From: Dermatophilaceae bacterium Sec6.4
GTDB lineage: Bacteria > Actinomycetota > Actinomycetes > Actinomycetales > Dermatophilaceae
DNA: 64,000 nt
Assembly: GCA_039636865.1 (NCBI GenBank)
Contig: CP144172.1
Coordinates: forward strand, 2,170,001 to 2,234,000
Direction: 5' to 3'
The position numbers and the translations under genes were made by a program. The notes under the pieces are model-generated. The model was not told the DNA's origin, made no database searches, and worked only from the letters and a program-made list of their open reading frames with translations. Within the stretch, counting starts at the first letter, position 1; every line of letters starts with the position of its first letter. Below, in pieces: positions 52,369 to 60,932 of this stretch.

Positions 52369-53331
52369 TCAGTCGTGGTTGCGAGCTCGGATCTGACGTG
52401 CCGGCGAGCTGTCGTCCAACTGCGCCACCTCGCCGCGTGAGGTCACGAAATCCGAGAAAGACCGGAAACCCAGCGCCTTTTCACTGAACGACGGGTCCAT
52501 TCGTTTCATCTGACTTTTCACCGCCGAGCTGTGCAGCCACTCGTCGTCATTCTTCTCATGTCCGAGGCGAAGTGCTCGCTCCAACAATCGACTCGCAGCG
52601 ACCTGCGGGTCGTCCTCGTCCTTCCTGGTCTGTTTGCGGGTCGCGCGCTTGCGCTTGGCGGGAATGCTTTTGTCTTCAGTGCCAACCTCGTCAGAGTCCA
52701 CACCCGGTTCGGTCGGGCCGGCGGAAGCCGTCGGCGCGGCTGGTGCCTTCTGCGGCTCGGGGATGGGCTCGACGCCAGGCAGCGCGTCATAGGTGACCAG
52801 TTCATCGCACGCAGCCGCGAGTGAACGACTGGTGGAACCGGCGACACCCACGCCGACGACGTAACGTCCGAGACGCTTGCAGCGCTGAGCGAGCGCGATG
52901 TAGTCCGAATCACCGGCGACGAGCACCACATGGGTCAGATCCGGCAGCCGGAACATGTCTTCGACGGCGTCCACGGCGAGCCGGATGTCTGCGCCGTTCT
53001 TGCCGTAGGCCGCGGCCGGGAAGAGCTGGACCAGGTCCACTGCCCGCCCGACGAGTTGGCCCCGATAGTCCGCGTTCACGTCGGCCGACCAGTCCGCGTA
53101 GGCCCGAGTCAGGACCAGCGTGCCGAACGAGGATGCGAAATCGATGATGGCGCCGACGTCCACCGTGGCGGCGGCCAGCTTTTCGGCTATTTCACTGCCC
53201 GGCTCCCGGTCCGCCGTGCGGACCTTGTCCTTGGAGAAGCGCTGCCGCCCATGCACCTGGTCGTAGCGGGAGATGACGATGTTGTCGAAGTCGAGGTACA
53301 CAGCGACACGGGTGTCACCTTGTTCCGGCAT
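52369..53331 (-). CDS. NYN-domain (PIN-like) ribonuclease with C-terminal LOTUS/OST-HTH domain
   Basis: A 320-residue protein. The NYN domain (about 1-175) has VAVYLDFDNIVIS, GTLVLTRAYADWSADV, NGADIRLAVDAVEDMF and HVVLVAGDSDYIALAQRCKR, supplying the four acidic residues of the PIN-like active site. After a low-complexity linker of about 70 residues (Ala/Pro, then Lys/Arg), the last 75 residues match a LOTUS/OST-HTH module (LHSSAVKSQMKRMDPSFSEK), an RNA-binding winged helix. The architecture is that of MARF1/LabA-like RNases. The target RNA is unknown. Confidence 0.87.
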   Translation of the reverse strand: MPEQGDTRVAVYLDFDNIVISRYDQVHGRQRFSKDKVRTADREPGSEIAEKLAAATVDVGAIIDFASSFGTLVLTRAYADWSADVNADYRGQLVGRAVDLVQLFPAAAYGKNGADIRLAVDAVEDMFRLPDLTHVVLVAGDSDYIALAQRCKRLGRYVVGVGVAGSTSRSLAAACDELVTYDALPGVEPIPEPQKAPAAPTASAGPTEPGVDSDEVGTEDKSIPAKRKRATRKQTRKDEDDPQVAASRLLERALRLGHEKNDDEWLHSSAVKSQMKRMDPSFSEKALGFRSFSDFVTSRGEVAQLDDSSPARQIRARNHD

Positions 53332-53431
53332 GGGAATCCTTTCGCAGGTGCGGTTATCGAACGGCCGCCAGTCTGCCGCATCGGCCCTGTCCCACCAGTT
53401 CGAGGCTGCAGGCGCAGCCCCGACTGACAGC

Positions 53432-54235
53432 TCAGACCTGGTAGACGTCGCCCAGATGTACGGGCTGCAGGTGCCGTGCCCTGATGATCTCCACCAACTT
53501 GCCGTAGACCTTGCTCACCGGATCGTGATTTGCGTGCCCAATCACGATATGACCCGGGTGGATCCACTTCTCGGCGTTCTGGACGATCTTTTCCGGTGTG
53601 ATGACGGTCGAATCGCCCAGGCTGCCGTACCACATCGTGACTGCTGGATACCCCAGATCAGCCACCTGGCGGTCGACGCGCGCATTGCGGTACCCGTAGG
53701 GCGGTCGGAGGAACGGACGGCCGGTGACCCCATAGGTGTTCTGCAGAAATCGCTCGTTGCGATGCACCTGATCGGCAAGTGCTGAACTGCTGAGGCTCAG
53801 CAGGCTTGGGTGTGACCAGGTGTGGTTGGCGATGAAGATCTGCCCGTCATCCAGTAGCGGTCGCAGGATCGGCGCGGATTCGGTCCAGCTGCGCATGTAT
53901 CCATTACAGAAGAATGTCAGTCGTATCCCGGTGTCCTTGGCCAGTTTCGCGTAGCCCGCGACGACGCCTGCGTCGGTGCCGTCATCGACGGTAAGCGCTA
54001 CGTTGTCGCCTCTGCCGGGCAGGCCGTAAAGCGTGCCATGAGGAACCGGCACCTTCACGATGCCTACGGGAGCATGGAAGGGCTTCGTTGAGGCCGTGTC
54101 GGAGGGTGCGGTGCCTGCTTTCGTGCCCTTGGGATCAGTGATCGTCGGCGCAGCGGGGCTGCGGGCCTCGCTGCATCCCGCGAGTCCGGCTGCGACGCCT
54201 GCCGCCAAGGTGATGAGTAGATTTCTTCGTTCCAC
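53432..54235 (-). CDS. polysaccharide deacetylase lipoprotein
   Basis: A 267-residue protein from the GTG at 54235: MERRNLLITLAAGVAAGLAGC is a lipoprotein signal with the lipidated Cys at 21. The NodB domain has VALTVDDGTDAG (Asp84/Asp85), FIANHTWSHPSL (His138/His142), RPFLRPPYGYRNARV and HIVIGHANH. All metal-binding and catalytic residues are present, unlike the variant deacetylase at 4174. It probably modifies peptidoglycan or an exopolysaccharide. The ribosome-binding site is poor, so the exact start is uncertain. Confidence 0.83.
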   Translation of the reverse strand: MERRNLLITLAAGVAAGLAGCSEARSPAAPTITDPKGTKAGTAPSDTASTKPFHAPVGIVKVPVPHGTLYGLPGRGDNVALTVDDGTDAGVVAGYAKLAKDTGIRLTFFCNGYMRSWTESAPILRPLLDDGQIFIANHTWSHPSLLSLSSSALADQVHRNERFLQNTYGVTGRPFLRPPYGYRNARVDRQVADLGYPAVTMWYGSLGDSTVITPEKIVQNAEKWIHPGHIVIGHANHDPVSKVYGKLVEIIRARHLQPVHLGDVYQV

Positions 54236-54465
54236 GTATTCATTTATTGCATACCTATCTGTCGGCACTGTGCAGGCGCACCGGCACGTCCCCCAACTCT
54301 TCTTCCAACAACATCGACCGGCCATCGATACCGAGTCTGGAGCCCCTTGCTGCGGAACGAGGGGAAACCAGTAGGACGGGTGTTCGGTTCACCCGGTCGG
54401 GGAGGTTCCCAAGACGCCGTTCGTTGGGGCAGGATGAAGGCCGACCCCGAGGCAAGGATGACCTG

Positions 54466-54822
54466 ATGAACTTCATGGACAAGGCGAAAGACGCCCTCGA
54501 GAAGGCCACTAAAGTCGCCGAAGAAAATATCGAGAAGGCCAAGAAAGCCACTGTCGACAACCCCGACAAGGTGCGCGGCGGCATCGACAAGGTCGGCGGA
54601 CTGGTGAACAACGCGACCAAGGGCAAATACGCCGACAAGATCAAAGCCGCGAGTGACAAGACCGAGCAGACCATTCAGCAGCAGGCCGGTGGAACGACAT
54701 CCTCGACCAAGGCTGACTTCAAGGGTTCCCCTCAACCTGATGCGGATGCGCCGTTCAACCCCGCCGCATCTCCGATCGACCCGGCAACGCCCCTGCACGA
54801 CCCGTTGGCCCCAGGTCAGTAG
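54466..54822 (+). CDS. Rv0909/MT0933-like small helical protein
   Basis: A 118-residue, Lys- and Glu-rich protein: MDKAKDALEKATKVAEENIE, then DKVRGGIDKVGGLVNNATKGKYADKIKAASDK, matching the MT0933-antitoxin pattern. The tail is disordered (PDADAPFNPAASPIDPAT). In Mycobacterium the family is listed as an antitoxin, but no toxin gene is adjacent here, and many homologues are stand-alone. AAGGA precedes the ATG, and a strong terminator follows. Confidence 0.8.
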   Translation: MNFMDKAKDALEKATKVAEENIEKAKKATVDNPDKVRGGIDKVGGLVNNATKGKYADKIKAASDKTEQTIQQQAGGTTSSTKADFKGSPQPDADAPFNPAASPIDPATPLHDPLAPGQ

Positions 54823-54845
54823 TCACAACATGCCGGCACGACGCG

Positions 54846-54880
54846 AAGGCCCCCTCACCGACTGCGGTGAGGGGGCCTTT
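54846..54880 (+). terminator. intrinsic terminator
   Basis: A 15-bp perfect stem (54846-54860 with 54865-54879), ACTG loop, ending in CCTTTCC. The AAGGCCCCC... arm gives a short T-run on the plus strand, just after the Rv0909-like gene. Confidence 0.85.
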
Positions 54881-54931
54881 CCGCAGCCGGTCGTTAAGCC
54901 ACTTGGCACAGTCGGCATCACGTCACGGTCC

Positions 54932-55447
54932 TCAGGTCTGGTTGTCGTCGCCCATGAGCTCGCAGTTGCGGGCTTTGACTCGGGCAGCACGTTCGCAGAG
55001 GTCGCGTTGTTCTTTGGTGGGCGGTTTCGCTGCCGCCGAGAGTCGTCTCTCGACTGGTTTGCCGCTCAGAGTGGCCAACTGCTCGACGTACGCGGCGGGT
55101 AGGCCTGTTGGCAGGTCTTTGCCCGCTGTGGTCCGTAGATGGACGCTCGCATCCCATCGGCCCGGCTCGATGATTCTCTCGATCCCAGCCCAGGATGTGA
55201 TACGCAGCGTTTGGCGTCGCCTGATTCCGTTGCGGTCGGCCCGGACGGCACGGAAACGGAGCCAGAGCATGATCCACCACCCCACCATGAGCACGGTCTG
55301 GAAGATCGAGTTCTCAGCGGGTTCGGTGATCGCTGCAATTGCCGCGAGGGTGGCGAAGAGCGCCAGCAACGCCAGCCCAGCAAGCCACCAATGACGTTTC
55401 GCGCCTGTCAGGCCGATCACCAGGTCACCATCAGCCGGATCAGCCAC
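54932..55447 (-). CDS. small two-helix membrane protein with PH-like domain
   Basis: A 171-residue protein from the GTG at 55447, which overlaps the previous stop by eight bases. Two helices (WWLAGLALLALFATLAAIAA and FQTVLMVGWWIMLWLRF) are followed by a beta-rich segment (RADRNGIRRRQTLRITSWAG, ASVHLRTTAGKDLPTGLP) like the bacterial PH domains of actinobacterial membrane proteins. The C-terminus RDLCERAARVKARNCELMGD shares a motif with the two upstream frames. Function unknown. Confidence 0.7.
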   Translation of the reverse strand: MADPADGDLVIGLTGAKRHWWLAGLALLALFATLAAIAAITEPAENSIFQTVLMVGWWIMLWLRFRAVRADRNGIRRRQTLRITSWAGIERIIEPGRWDASVHLRTTAGKDLPTGLPAAYVEQLATLSGKPVERRLSAAAKPPTKEQRDLCERAARVKARNCELMGDDNQT

Positions 55448-55751
55448 TGGAGCCTCGCGGAGTCTCGGTCTCGCCCAGGAGTTCTGCGTTGCGCGCCTCG
55501 ACACGGGCGGCGCGGGCCGCGAAATCGTCCTGCTCCTGCTGCCAGGTCTTGCGGACTTCAACCTTGGGCATCGGGTGTTGCATCACCTTCTCGGTCTGGA
55601 TCGGTCTGCCACTGACCCTGCTCAGCTCGTCGGCGTGCGCCACCACAACCACCCAGAAAACCATCGAGACGATGAACAGGACCATGTCCGTGCGCGTTCC
55701 GGTCGGAGATGGTCGAAAAGCGATTCGGCTGTTCGCAGGCTGTTGAGTCAT
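55440..55751 (-). CDS. small single-helix membrane protein sharing the C-terminal motif
   Basis: A 103-residue protein with one helix (MVLFIVSMVFWVVVVAHA) and a charged tail QQEQDDFAARAARVEARNAE-LLGE, closely related to the tail of the gene downstream. No family recognised. Its ATG shares one base with the upstream fragment's stop (TGATG), and its own stop overlaps the next start, so the group is translationally coupled. Confidence 0.65.
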   Translation of the reverse strand: MTQQPANSRIAFRPSPTGTRTDMVLFIVSMVFWVVVVAHADELSRVSGRPIQTEKVMQHPMPKVEVRKTWQQEQDDFAARAARVEARNAELLGETETPRGSSG

Positions 55752-55837
55752 CAGCGGTGCTCCCCTATCAACTCAGCAGTGCGGGCGCGCATGTGCGTGA
55801 TGTGCTCCTGGACAGCAACCGCGGAACTGCCGTCCCT
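55751..55837 (-). pseudogene. third copy of the C-terminal motif, fragment without a good start
   Basis: This reading frame ends EHITHMRARTAELIGEHR immediately before the 55751 gene and matches the AR..R.AR..EL(L/M/I)G tail of the two genes downstream. The only in-frame ATG leaves a 14-residue peptide and no GTG or TTG is in frame nearby. Either the gene is broken or a very small peptide is made. Confidence 0.4.
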
Positions 55838-55901
55838 CGGACCACTGCTCCACGGTTGGATAGTACGGCGAAGCAGCTGGGTTGTACCCAGTTCGCTGCG
55901 C

Positions 55902-56996
55902 TCAGATGTGGTCGTCTTCGTCGTCGAGGGCTCGGCGGGAGACCGTTGCCGCCAGATGCATGGCCATTGTGCTGCTGTGGACTGCGGCCCGATCCAAGAC
56001 CTGCTCAATCTGCGCGCGGGTCAGCCCGGTTCGACATGCGGTTCGGACTTCGGCGGCGAACTCCTGCTGGCTGCCAGCCTCCAGGAGAACGGCCCGTGCA
56101 GTGAGGTCGACGATCGATCGGGTGTGTTCGTCCTCGCCGGATCTGCTGTCGCGTTGGCGCGGGAGTTTCTGCGTCTCGTCCTGCCCGGTCATCGATTCGG
56201 AGTCGCTGCGGATGATCTGCGCGATCTGCTGGGGCGCTTCGGCCACGGCCAGATGAGCGACGTCATCCAGCACGACCAGTTCACCGGTGCGCACGCTGTC
56301 CGCGATCTCCCGGAGCCCGGCAACAGGAGTGGATTCGTCAAGTGATCCCGCGACGGCGACGACCGGGTTGCGGATGCGATCCAGTCTGTCCCGCACGTCG
56401 AACCGCGCCAATGCGCCGCATACCTGGGCGTACCCCTCGTCGTCGGCATCCCGCAACGCTTGCAGTAGTTCGGCTGCGACGGACGGCTCGAGGTGTAGAA
56501 AACCGGGGGAGAACCAGGTGTGGGTAGCGCGCTCGATGGTCGTCTCGGTGCCCGAGGCGCGAACCATTGCTGCTCGCTCCGCCCAGGATTGCGGCGTACC
56601 GATGATGGCGCCCGTACAGACCAGCACCGCGCGATCTACCCGCAGCGGCACGTCGAGCAGCAGCTGCAGTCCGACCGCGCCGCCTACCGAGTCACCGGCA
56701 TAGGTGAAGGAACCGCCAGGCTCACCGCGCGCGGTGAGCACGTCATCGACCAGCGAACGCACCCCGGCAGCCAGATCTGCTATCGAAAACGGTTCTGCCA
56801 CCTCGGTGTTCGAGCCGTGGCCGGGTAGGTCCCAGGCGAGGACCTCGAAACGGTCGGTGAGGTGGACCGCGCAGCGCGACCAGAGCGCGCGAGCGCTCGT
56901 GCCGAGGGCCGGGCCGAGGACGAGCAGCGGTAGCGCGGACGAGCCGCCGAGGCGTACGGCGCTGATGTAGGGCGTGGTCACCCGTCGTTCATACAC
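55902..56996 (-). CDS. PcaL-like fusion: 3-oxoadipate enol-lactonase plus shortened carboxymuconolactone decarboxylase domain
   Basis: A 364-residue protein. Residues about 1-255 form an alpha/beta hydrolase of the PcaD type: VLAWDLPGHGSN, TYAGDSVGGAVGLQLL (nucleophile Ser), VVAVAGSLDESTP and LDDVAHLAVAEAPQQI (His). The remainder resembles only the C-terminal half of PcaC (LTARAVLLEAGSQQEFAAEV, RTGLTRAQIEQVLDRAAVHS); the N-terminal half with the active-site region is replaced by a charged linker of about 35 residues. No other protocatechuate genes are nearby, so it may no longer serve that pathway. The start is uncertain: GTG at 56996 or 56981. Confidence 0.72.
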   Translation of the reverse strand: MYERRVTTPYISAVRLGGSSALPLLVLGPALGTSARALWSRCAVHLTDRFEVLAWDLPGHGSNTEVAEPFSIADLAAGVRSLVDDVLTARGEPGGSFTYAGDSVGGAVGLQLLLDVPLRVDRAVLVCTGAIIGTPQSWAERAAMVRASGTETTIERATHTWFSPGFLHLEPSVAAELLQALRDADDEGYAQVCGALARFDVRDRLDRIRNPVVAVAGSLDESTPVAGLREIADSVRTGELVVLDDVAHLAVAEAPQQIAQIIRSDSESMTGQDETQKLPRQRDSRSGEDEHTRSIVDLTARAVLLEAGSQQEFAAEVRTACRTGLTRAQIEQVLDRAAVHSSTMAMHLAATVSRRALDDEDDHI

Positions 56997-57004
56997 GCTT
57001 GGGT

Positions 57005-57056
57005 TGCATCTTTTGGTGAGGGACGTGCAATAGCGACACCCTCACCAAAAGATGCA
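57005..57056. repeat. long inverted repeat upstream of thrS
   Basis: An 18-bp perfect stem (57005-57022 with 57039-57056) and a 16-base loop, between the divergent lactonase-like and thrS genes, about 120 bases before the thrS start. It resembles a hairpin attenuator, but no T-run follows and no T-box or leader-peptide elements are seen. Confidence 0.75.
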
Positions 57057-57174
57057 GCCAATGGGGCGGGAGGAGTTCGGCGCAAACGCAGGTGAAGCGG
57101 GTGGGGCTGGACCATTAGCCTTGACCGCGCAGCAGTCGGCAGCCCGCCGACGCGCGTCGCAAGAGGAGATCCAC

Positions 57175-59154
57175 GTGTCAGCCCAACTCACCATCCACGT
57201 CGGTACAGACGAGCGATCGGTGGACCAGGGCACGACGGGCACCGATTTGTTCGGTGCCGACAAGGGCGTGGTGGCAATGCACGTCGACGGGGCGCTGCAG
57301 GACCTTTTCCGCGAGATTCCGGAAGGCGCACGAGTCGACCCAGTCGACATCGGCTCGCCTGACGGGCTCAATGTGCTGCGGCACAGTGCCGCCCACGTGC
57401 TCGCACAGGCCGTCCAGCAGATCAACCCGAGCGCAAAGCTGGGCATCGGTCCGCCGATTGTTGATGGGTTCTACTACGACTTCGACGTTGAAACGCCCTT
57501 CACCCCTGAGGATCTGAAGGCCCTCGAAAAGGCGATGCAGCGCATCGTCAACGAAGGCCAGACCTTCGTCCGACGAGTCGTCAGTGACGACCAAGCGCGC
57601 GCGGAACTCGCGGACGAGCCGTTCAAGCTGGAGCTGATCGGCCTCAAGGGCGGCGCGGCAGACGCCGCGGACGGCGCCGAGAACGAAGTGGGCGCCGGTG
57701 AACTCACCATCTACGACAACATCCGGCGCGACGGATCCCGCGCCTGGGGCGACCTGTGCCGGGGGCCGCACCTTCCGTCTACCAAGCTGCTCGGCAACGC
57801 GTTCAAGGTGATGCGGTCGGCGGCGGCGTACTGGCGGGGGAATGAGAAGAACCCCTCACTACAGCGCATCTACGGCACCGCGTGGCCGAGCAAGGACGAA
57901 CTACGGGCGCACATCGAGCGGTTGGCCGAGGCGGAGAAGCGCGACCACCGCAAGCTCGGCGCCGAGCTGGACCTGTACTCCTTCCCGGAGGAGCTGGGGT
58001 CGGGGTTGCCGCTCTTCCACCCCAAGGGTGGCGTTATCAAGCGCGAGATGGAGGACTACTCCCGCCGCCGGCATATAGAGGAGGGTTTCGAGTACGTCGG
58101 TACCCCGCACATCACCAAGGACGGGCTGTTCCACACCTCGGGACACCTGCCCTACTACGCCGACACGATGTTCCCGCCGATGGAACTGGAAGGCGCGAAG
58201 TATCAGCTGAAGGCGATGAACTGCCCGATGCACAACTTGATCTACCGGTCGCGGGGGCGCTCCTACCGGGAGTTGCCGCTTCGGCTGTTTGAATTCGGGT
58301 CGGTGTACCGGTACGAGAAGTCTGGTGTGGTGCATGGGCTGACCCGGGTCCGTGGCCTGGAGATGGACGATTCGCACTCCTACGTCACCCGCGAGCAGGC
58401 GCCGGGGGAGATCAAGCACCTGTTGAATTTTGTGTTGTCCCTGCTGCGCGATTTTGGGCTCGACGACTTCTACCTGGAGCTGTCGACCCGTGATGACGGG
58501 AAGAAGAAGGACAAGTTCATCGGCAGTGATGAGCAGTGGGCGGAAGCGACGGCGATCCTGGAGAAGGTCGCGACCGACTCGGGCCTGGATCTGGTGGCCG
58601 ACCCGGGCGGCGCAGCGTTCTACGGCCCGAAGATCTCAGTGCAGGCCCGCGACGCAATCGGTCGGACCTGGCAGATGTCGACGATTCAGTACGACTTCAA
58701 TCAGCCGGAGCGGTTCGGCCTGGAATACCAGGCGGCGGACGGCACCCGGCAGGAACCGGTGATGATCCACTCCGCGAAGTTCGGCTCCATCGAGCGCTTC
58801 CTCGGTGTGTTGGTGGAGCACTATGCGGGGGCCTTCCCGCCGTGGCTTTCCCCGGTGCAGGTATTGGGCGTGCCCGTTGCGTCGGAATATGACGACTACC
58901 TGCAGGGTGTGCTGGACCAGATGCGGGAGAGAGGAATTCGCACTGAGCTCGACACCTCGGACGACCGTTTCCCGAAGAAGATTCGTAACGCGTCCAAGTC
59001 AAAGGTGCCGTTCACACTGATCGCCGGCGAGGAAGACAGGGAGGCTGGGGCCGTGTCGTTCCGCTTCCGAGACGGGTCGCAGCAGAACGGCGTGCCTGTC
59101 GATGAGGCGATCGAGTTGGTCCGCACGGCGATCGAGTCGCGCGCCCAGGTTTAA
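57175..59154 (+). CDS. thrS: threonyl-tRNA synthetase
   Basis: A 659-residue class II synthetase. TGS domain (about 1-62: [17 protein letters not shown]), editing domain with [14 protein letters not shown] and the downstream Cys-containing [10 protein letters not shown], catalytic core with [40 protein letters not shown] (zinc-binding Cys), [20 protein letters not shown] (motif 2) and [18 protein letters not shown] (motif 3), then the anticodon-binding domain. The GTG at 57175 has AGGAGAT upstream and gives the family's usual length. It heads the conserved thrS - HIT - pgsA-type - PIM-acyltransferase region of actinobacteria, here interrupted by five extra genes. Confidence 0.97.
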   Translation: MSAQLTIHVGTDERSVDQGTTGTDLFGADKGVVAMHVDGALQDLFREIPEGARVDPVDIGSPDGLNVLRHSAAHVLAQAVQQINPSAKLGIGPPIVDGFYYDFDVETPFTPEDLKALEKAMQRIVNEGQTFVRRVVSDDQARAELADEPFKLELIGLKGGAADAADGAENEVGAGELTIYDNIRRDGSRAWGDLCRGPHLPSTKLLGNAFKVMRSAAAYWRGNEKNPSLQRIYGTAWPSKDELRAHIERLAEAEKRDHRKLGAELDLYSFPEELGSGLPLFHPKGGVIKREMEDYSRRRHIEEGFEYVGTPHITKDGLFHTSGHLPYYADTMFPPMELEGAKYQLKAMNCPMHNLIYRSRGRSYRELPLRLFEFGSVYRYEKSGVVHGLTRVRGLEMDDSHSYVTREQAPGEIKHLLNFVLSLLRDFGLDDFYLELSTRDDGKKKDKFIGSDEQWAEATAILEKVATDSGLDLVADPGGAAFYGPKISVQARDAIGRTWQMSTIQYDFNQPERFGLEYQAADGTRQEPVMIHSAKFGSIERFLGVLVEHYAGAFPPWLSPVQVLGVPVASEYDDYLQGVLDQMRERGIRTELDTSDDRFPKKIRNASKSKVPFTLIAGEEDREAGAVSFRFRDGSQQNGVPVDEAIELVRTAIESRAQV

Positions 59155-59170
59155 GCCCTGCTCCTCCCGA

Positions 59171-59218
59171 TTTGGACATGCTGAGCGGGGCATATTCGCC
59201 CCGCTCAGCATGTCCAAA
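59171..59218. repeat. intergenic palindrome repeat, copy 1
   Basis: 21-bp perfect arms (59171-59191 with 59198-59218), 6-base loop, starting TTTGGACATGCTGAGCGGGG. It lies 16 bases after the thrS stop. Same family as the copies at 60285 and 60857. Confidence 0.9.
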
Positions 59219-59315
59219 GACTGGGATGATCCACATCCACCGATCGACACCTCGCTCACCCACAGATTGACTGCAGTCTCTCGCCCGGGCGGCGCCACGA
59301 TGCTGACATCTGGCT

Positions 59316-60278
59316 ATGGCAATCGCGGAAGTTTTCACCGATCTCGCACCACCAAGGCAGCGAGGCACGTCGCGAACTGGACGCGCGGCGATATTTGCAC
59401 GGCTAGCCGTCCTGCATGACGGGGTAGTGCACCGCGATGACCTGCGGCGTGCGGGGGTGACTCGGGCGGACCTGCGAACAGAGGTCAGAGCAGGTCGATG
59501 GCGCCTCGCAGGGCGCTACACGGTGCTTCTTGTCGGGACCGAACTCTCCGGCCGCGCTCGCTGGCAATGGGCGATCTGGGAAAGCGGCTCGGGCGCTGCA
59601 CTCGATGGTGTCACCGCGCTGCAGGCCGCCGGTCTGGAGAACTTCGACGAGCCAGCCGTGCACATCAGCGTGCCGTCTGCCAACGCAACACACGACCTGC
59701 ACGGGGTGACCCTTCATCGACCAAATGACGTCGGGGCAACCATCGGTGGTCCGGTCACTCGCGTGATGCCTGTAATCGCCTGTCTGCGGGCCGCCGGGTG
59801 GGCCGTCACCGACCGCACAGCGGCCCTCATCATCGCCATGGCTGTGCAGCAAGGGGTCGTGCACGGCGAGAGGTTGCAGGCAGAGTGGGCGAAAGTCGGC
59901 TACACAGCTCGGCGCGGGACCATCGCACAGTCGATCCAGGACGTGTGCGACGGCGCGGAATCGCTCGGCGAACTCGACTTCGCAGCCCTGTGCGCGTCAT
60001 ACGGTGTACCCTCACCCGAGCGGCAGATTCATCGTCAGCGACCGAACGGTGTCGCCTACATCGATGCGGGATGGGAACACATTGGGCTGCTGGTCGAGAT
60101 CGACGGCTCGCAGCACTTCACGACAGAGGGCATCACCAGCGATGCGCTACGTCAGAACGATGTGATGTTGGGTAACGAGCGGGTACTGCGGATTCCGCTA
60201 TTCGGATTGCGCCACCATCCTGAGAAGTTCATGGATCAGGTGGTGCGGGCGCACCGAGAGGCGATGGGTCGCACCTGA
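59316..60278 (+). CDS. AbiEi-type wHTH plus DUF559/restriction-endonuclease-like protein
   Basis: A 320-residue protein. Its N-terminal part (FARLAVLHDGVVHRDDLRRA, TRADLRTEVRAGRWRL) is the winged-helix type found in AbiEi-family antitoxin-like proteins. The C-terminal part has GVAYIDAGWEHIGLLVEIDG followed by SQH and LGNERVLRIPLFGLR, a Vsr/DUF559-like nuclease fold with D...E.D residues. This architecture is very common in actinobacteria and usually unpaired; no AbiEii nucleotidyltransferase is adjacent. Function uncertain: DNA repair or defence are guesses. Confidence 0.75.
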   Translation: MAIAEVFTDLAPPRQRGTSRTGRAAIFARLAVLHDGVVHRDDLRRAGVTRADLRTEVRAGRWRLAGRYTVLLVGTELSGRARWQWAIWESGSGAALDGVTALQAAGLENFDEPAVHISVPSANATHDLHGVTLHRPNDVGATIGGPVTRVMPVIACLRAAGWAVTDRTAALIIAMAVQQGVVHGERLQAEWAKVGYTARRGTIAQSIQDVCDGAESLGELDFAALCASYGVPSPERQIHRQRPNGVAYIDAGWEHIGLLVEIDGSQHFTTEGITSDALRQNDVMLGNERVLRIPLFGLRHHPEKFMDQVVRAHREAMGRT

Positions 60279-60284
60279 CCACGA

Positions 60285-60332
60285 TTTGGACATGCTGAAC
60301 GGGGCACATATGCCCCGTTGAGCATGTCCAAA
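60285..60332. repeat. intergenic palindrome repeat, copy 2
   Basis: 22-base arms (60285-60306 with 60311-60332) with one mismatch, beginning TTTGGACATGCTGAACGGGG. Seven bases after the stop of the 59316 gene. Confidence 0.9.
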
Positions 60333-60347
60333 CCGTGAGAAGGGTGG

Positions 60348-60848
60348 TTGACTGCCTGCGTGGACGACGTGCGTGTGCGGATCGCTGAGCGAGATGACGC
60401 ACTGGCGCTCGGGGCTCTACAACTGCGCTGGGATTTGGAACGCGGGGGTGTTCCTCAAGGGGACTTCATCAGTCGGTATGCCGACGCGTGGCTGACCGAC
60501 TGCCACAGCCGTCCGGCGTGGGTCGCCACGACTGTTGATGGCAACCCGATCGGGTTTGTTGTGGGGGCGCACGTTGAGAAGCTGCCGAGTCTGTTTCGGC
60601 CCCGCAACGGCTGGCTGCATCTGTCAGCGGTGTACGTCGATGTACTCCGACGCCGACAGGGGGTTGGCGAACAGTTACTGCGTGCTGTCCTCGGGTGGTG
60701 TTGGGAGCATGACATCACTCGTATCCAGCTCAACGCCGACGATGCCGCGCGTGGACTGTACGAGCGCATCGGTTTCACCCGGCCGAGCGACCGGCTGATG
60801 GAGCTCAATTTGGCCATGGCGCAGCAGCCGCCCTTGAAACTCTTCTAA
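60348..60848 (+). CDS. GNAT-family N-acetyltransferase
   Basis: A 166-residue acetyltransferase: VRIAERDDALALGALQLRWD at the start, LSAVYVDVLRRRQGVGEQLLRAVLGWCW (acetyl-CoA binding Q/R-x-x-G-x-G/A motif as RRQGVG) and DDAARGLYERIGFTR near the end. The substrate is unknown. The start is TTG at 60348 with AGAAGGG upstream, or GTG at 60360. It is bracketed by palindrome copies 2 and 3. Confidence 0.87.
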   Translation: MTACVDDVRVRIAERDDALALGALQLRWDLERGGVPQGDFISRYADAWLTDCHSRPAWVATTVDGNPIGFVVGAHVEKLPSLFRPRNGWLHLSAVYVDVLRRRQGVGEQLLRAVLGWCWEHDITRIQLNADDAARGLYERIGFTRPSDRLMELNLAMAQQPPLKLF

Positions 60849-60856
60849 GGATTGAG

Positions 60857-60906
60857 ATTTGGACATGCTGACCGGGGCATATATGCCCCGGTCAGCATGT
60901 CCAAAT
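60857..60906. repeat. intergenic palindrome repeat, copy 3, perfect over 50 bp
   Basis: Positions 60857-60906 form an uninterrupted 50-bp perfect palindrome containing TTTGGACATGCTGACCGGGG and its complement. Eight bases after the GNAT stop and 26 bases before the convergent Ddn-like gene's stop. Confidence 0.92.
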
Positions 60907-60932
60907 CGCGAGATGCGGGATAGCAGGTCGGG

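Noticed and set aside
54466..54822. Toxin-antitoxin module around the Rv0909-like protein
   Set aside because: No toxin-like gene is adjacent; a terminator follows directly and the preceding gene is a divergent deacetylase.
57005..57056. T-box riboswitch for thrS
   Set aside because: No specifier loop, antiterminator or conserved T-box sequence could be found; only a single stem.
57052..57174. Extended N-terminus of ThrRS starting at an ATG inside the inverted repeat
   Set aside because: The first 41 residues are unlike any TGS domain and the GTG at 57175 has a proper ribosome-binding site.
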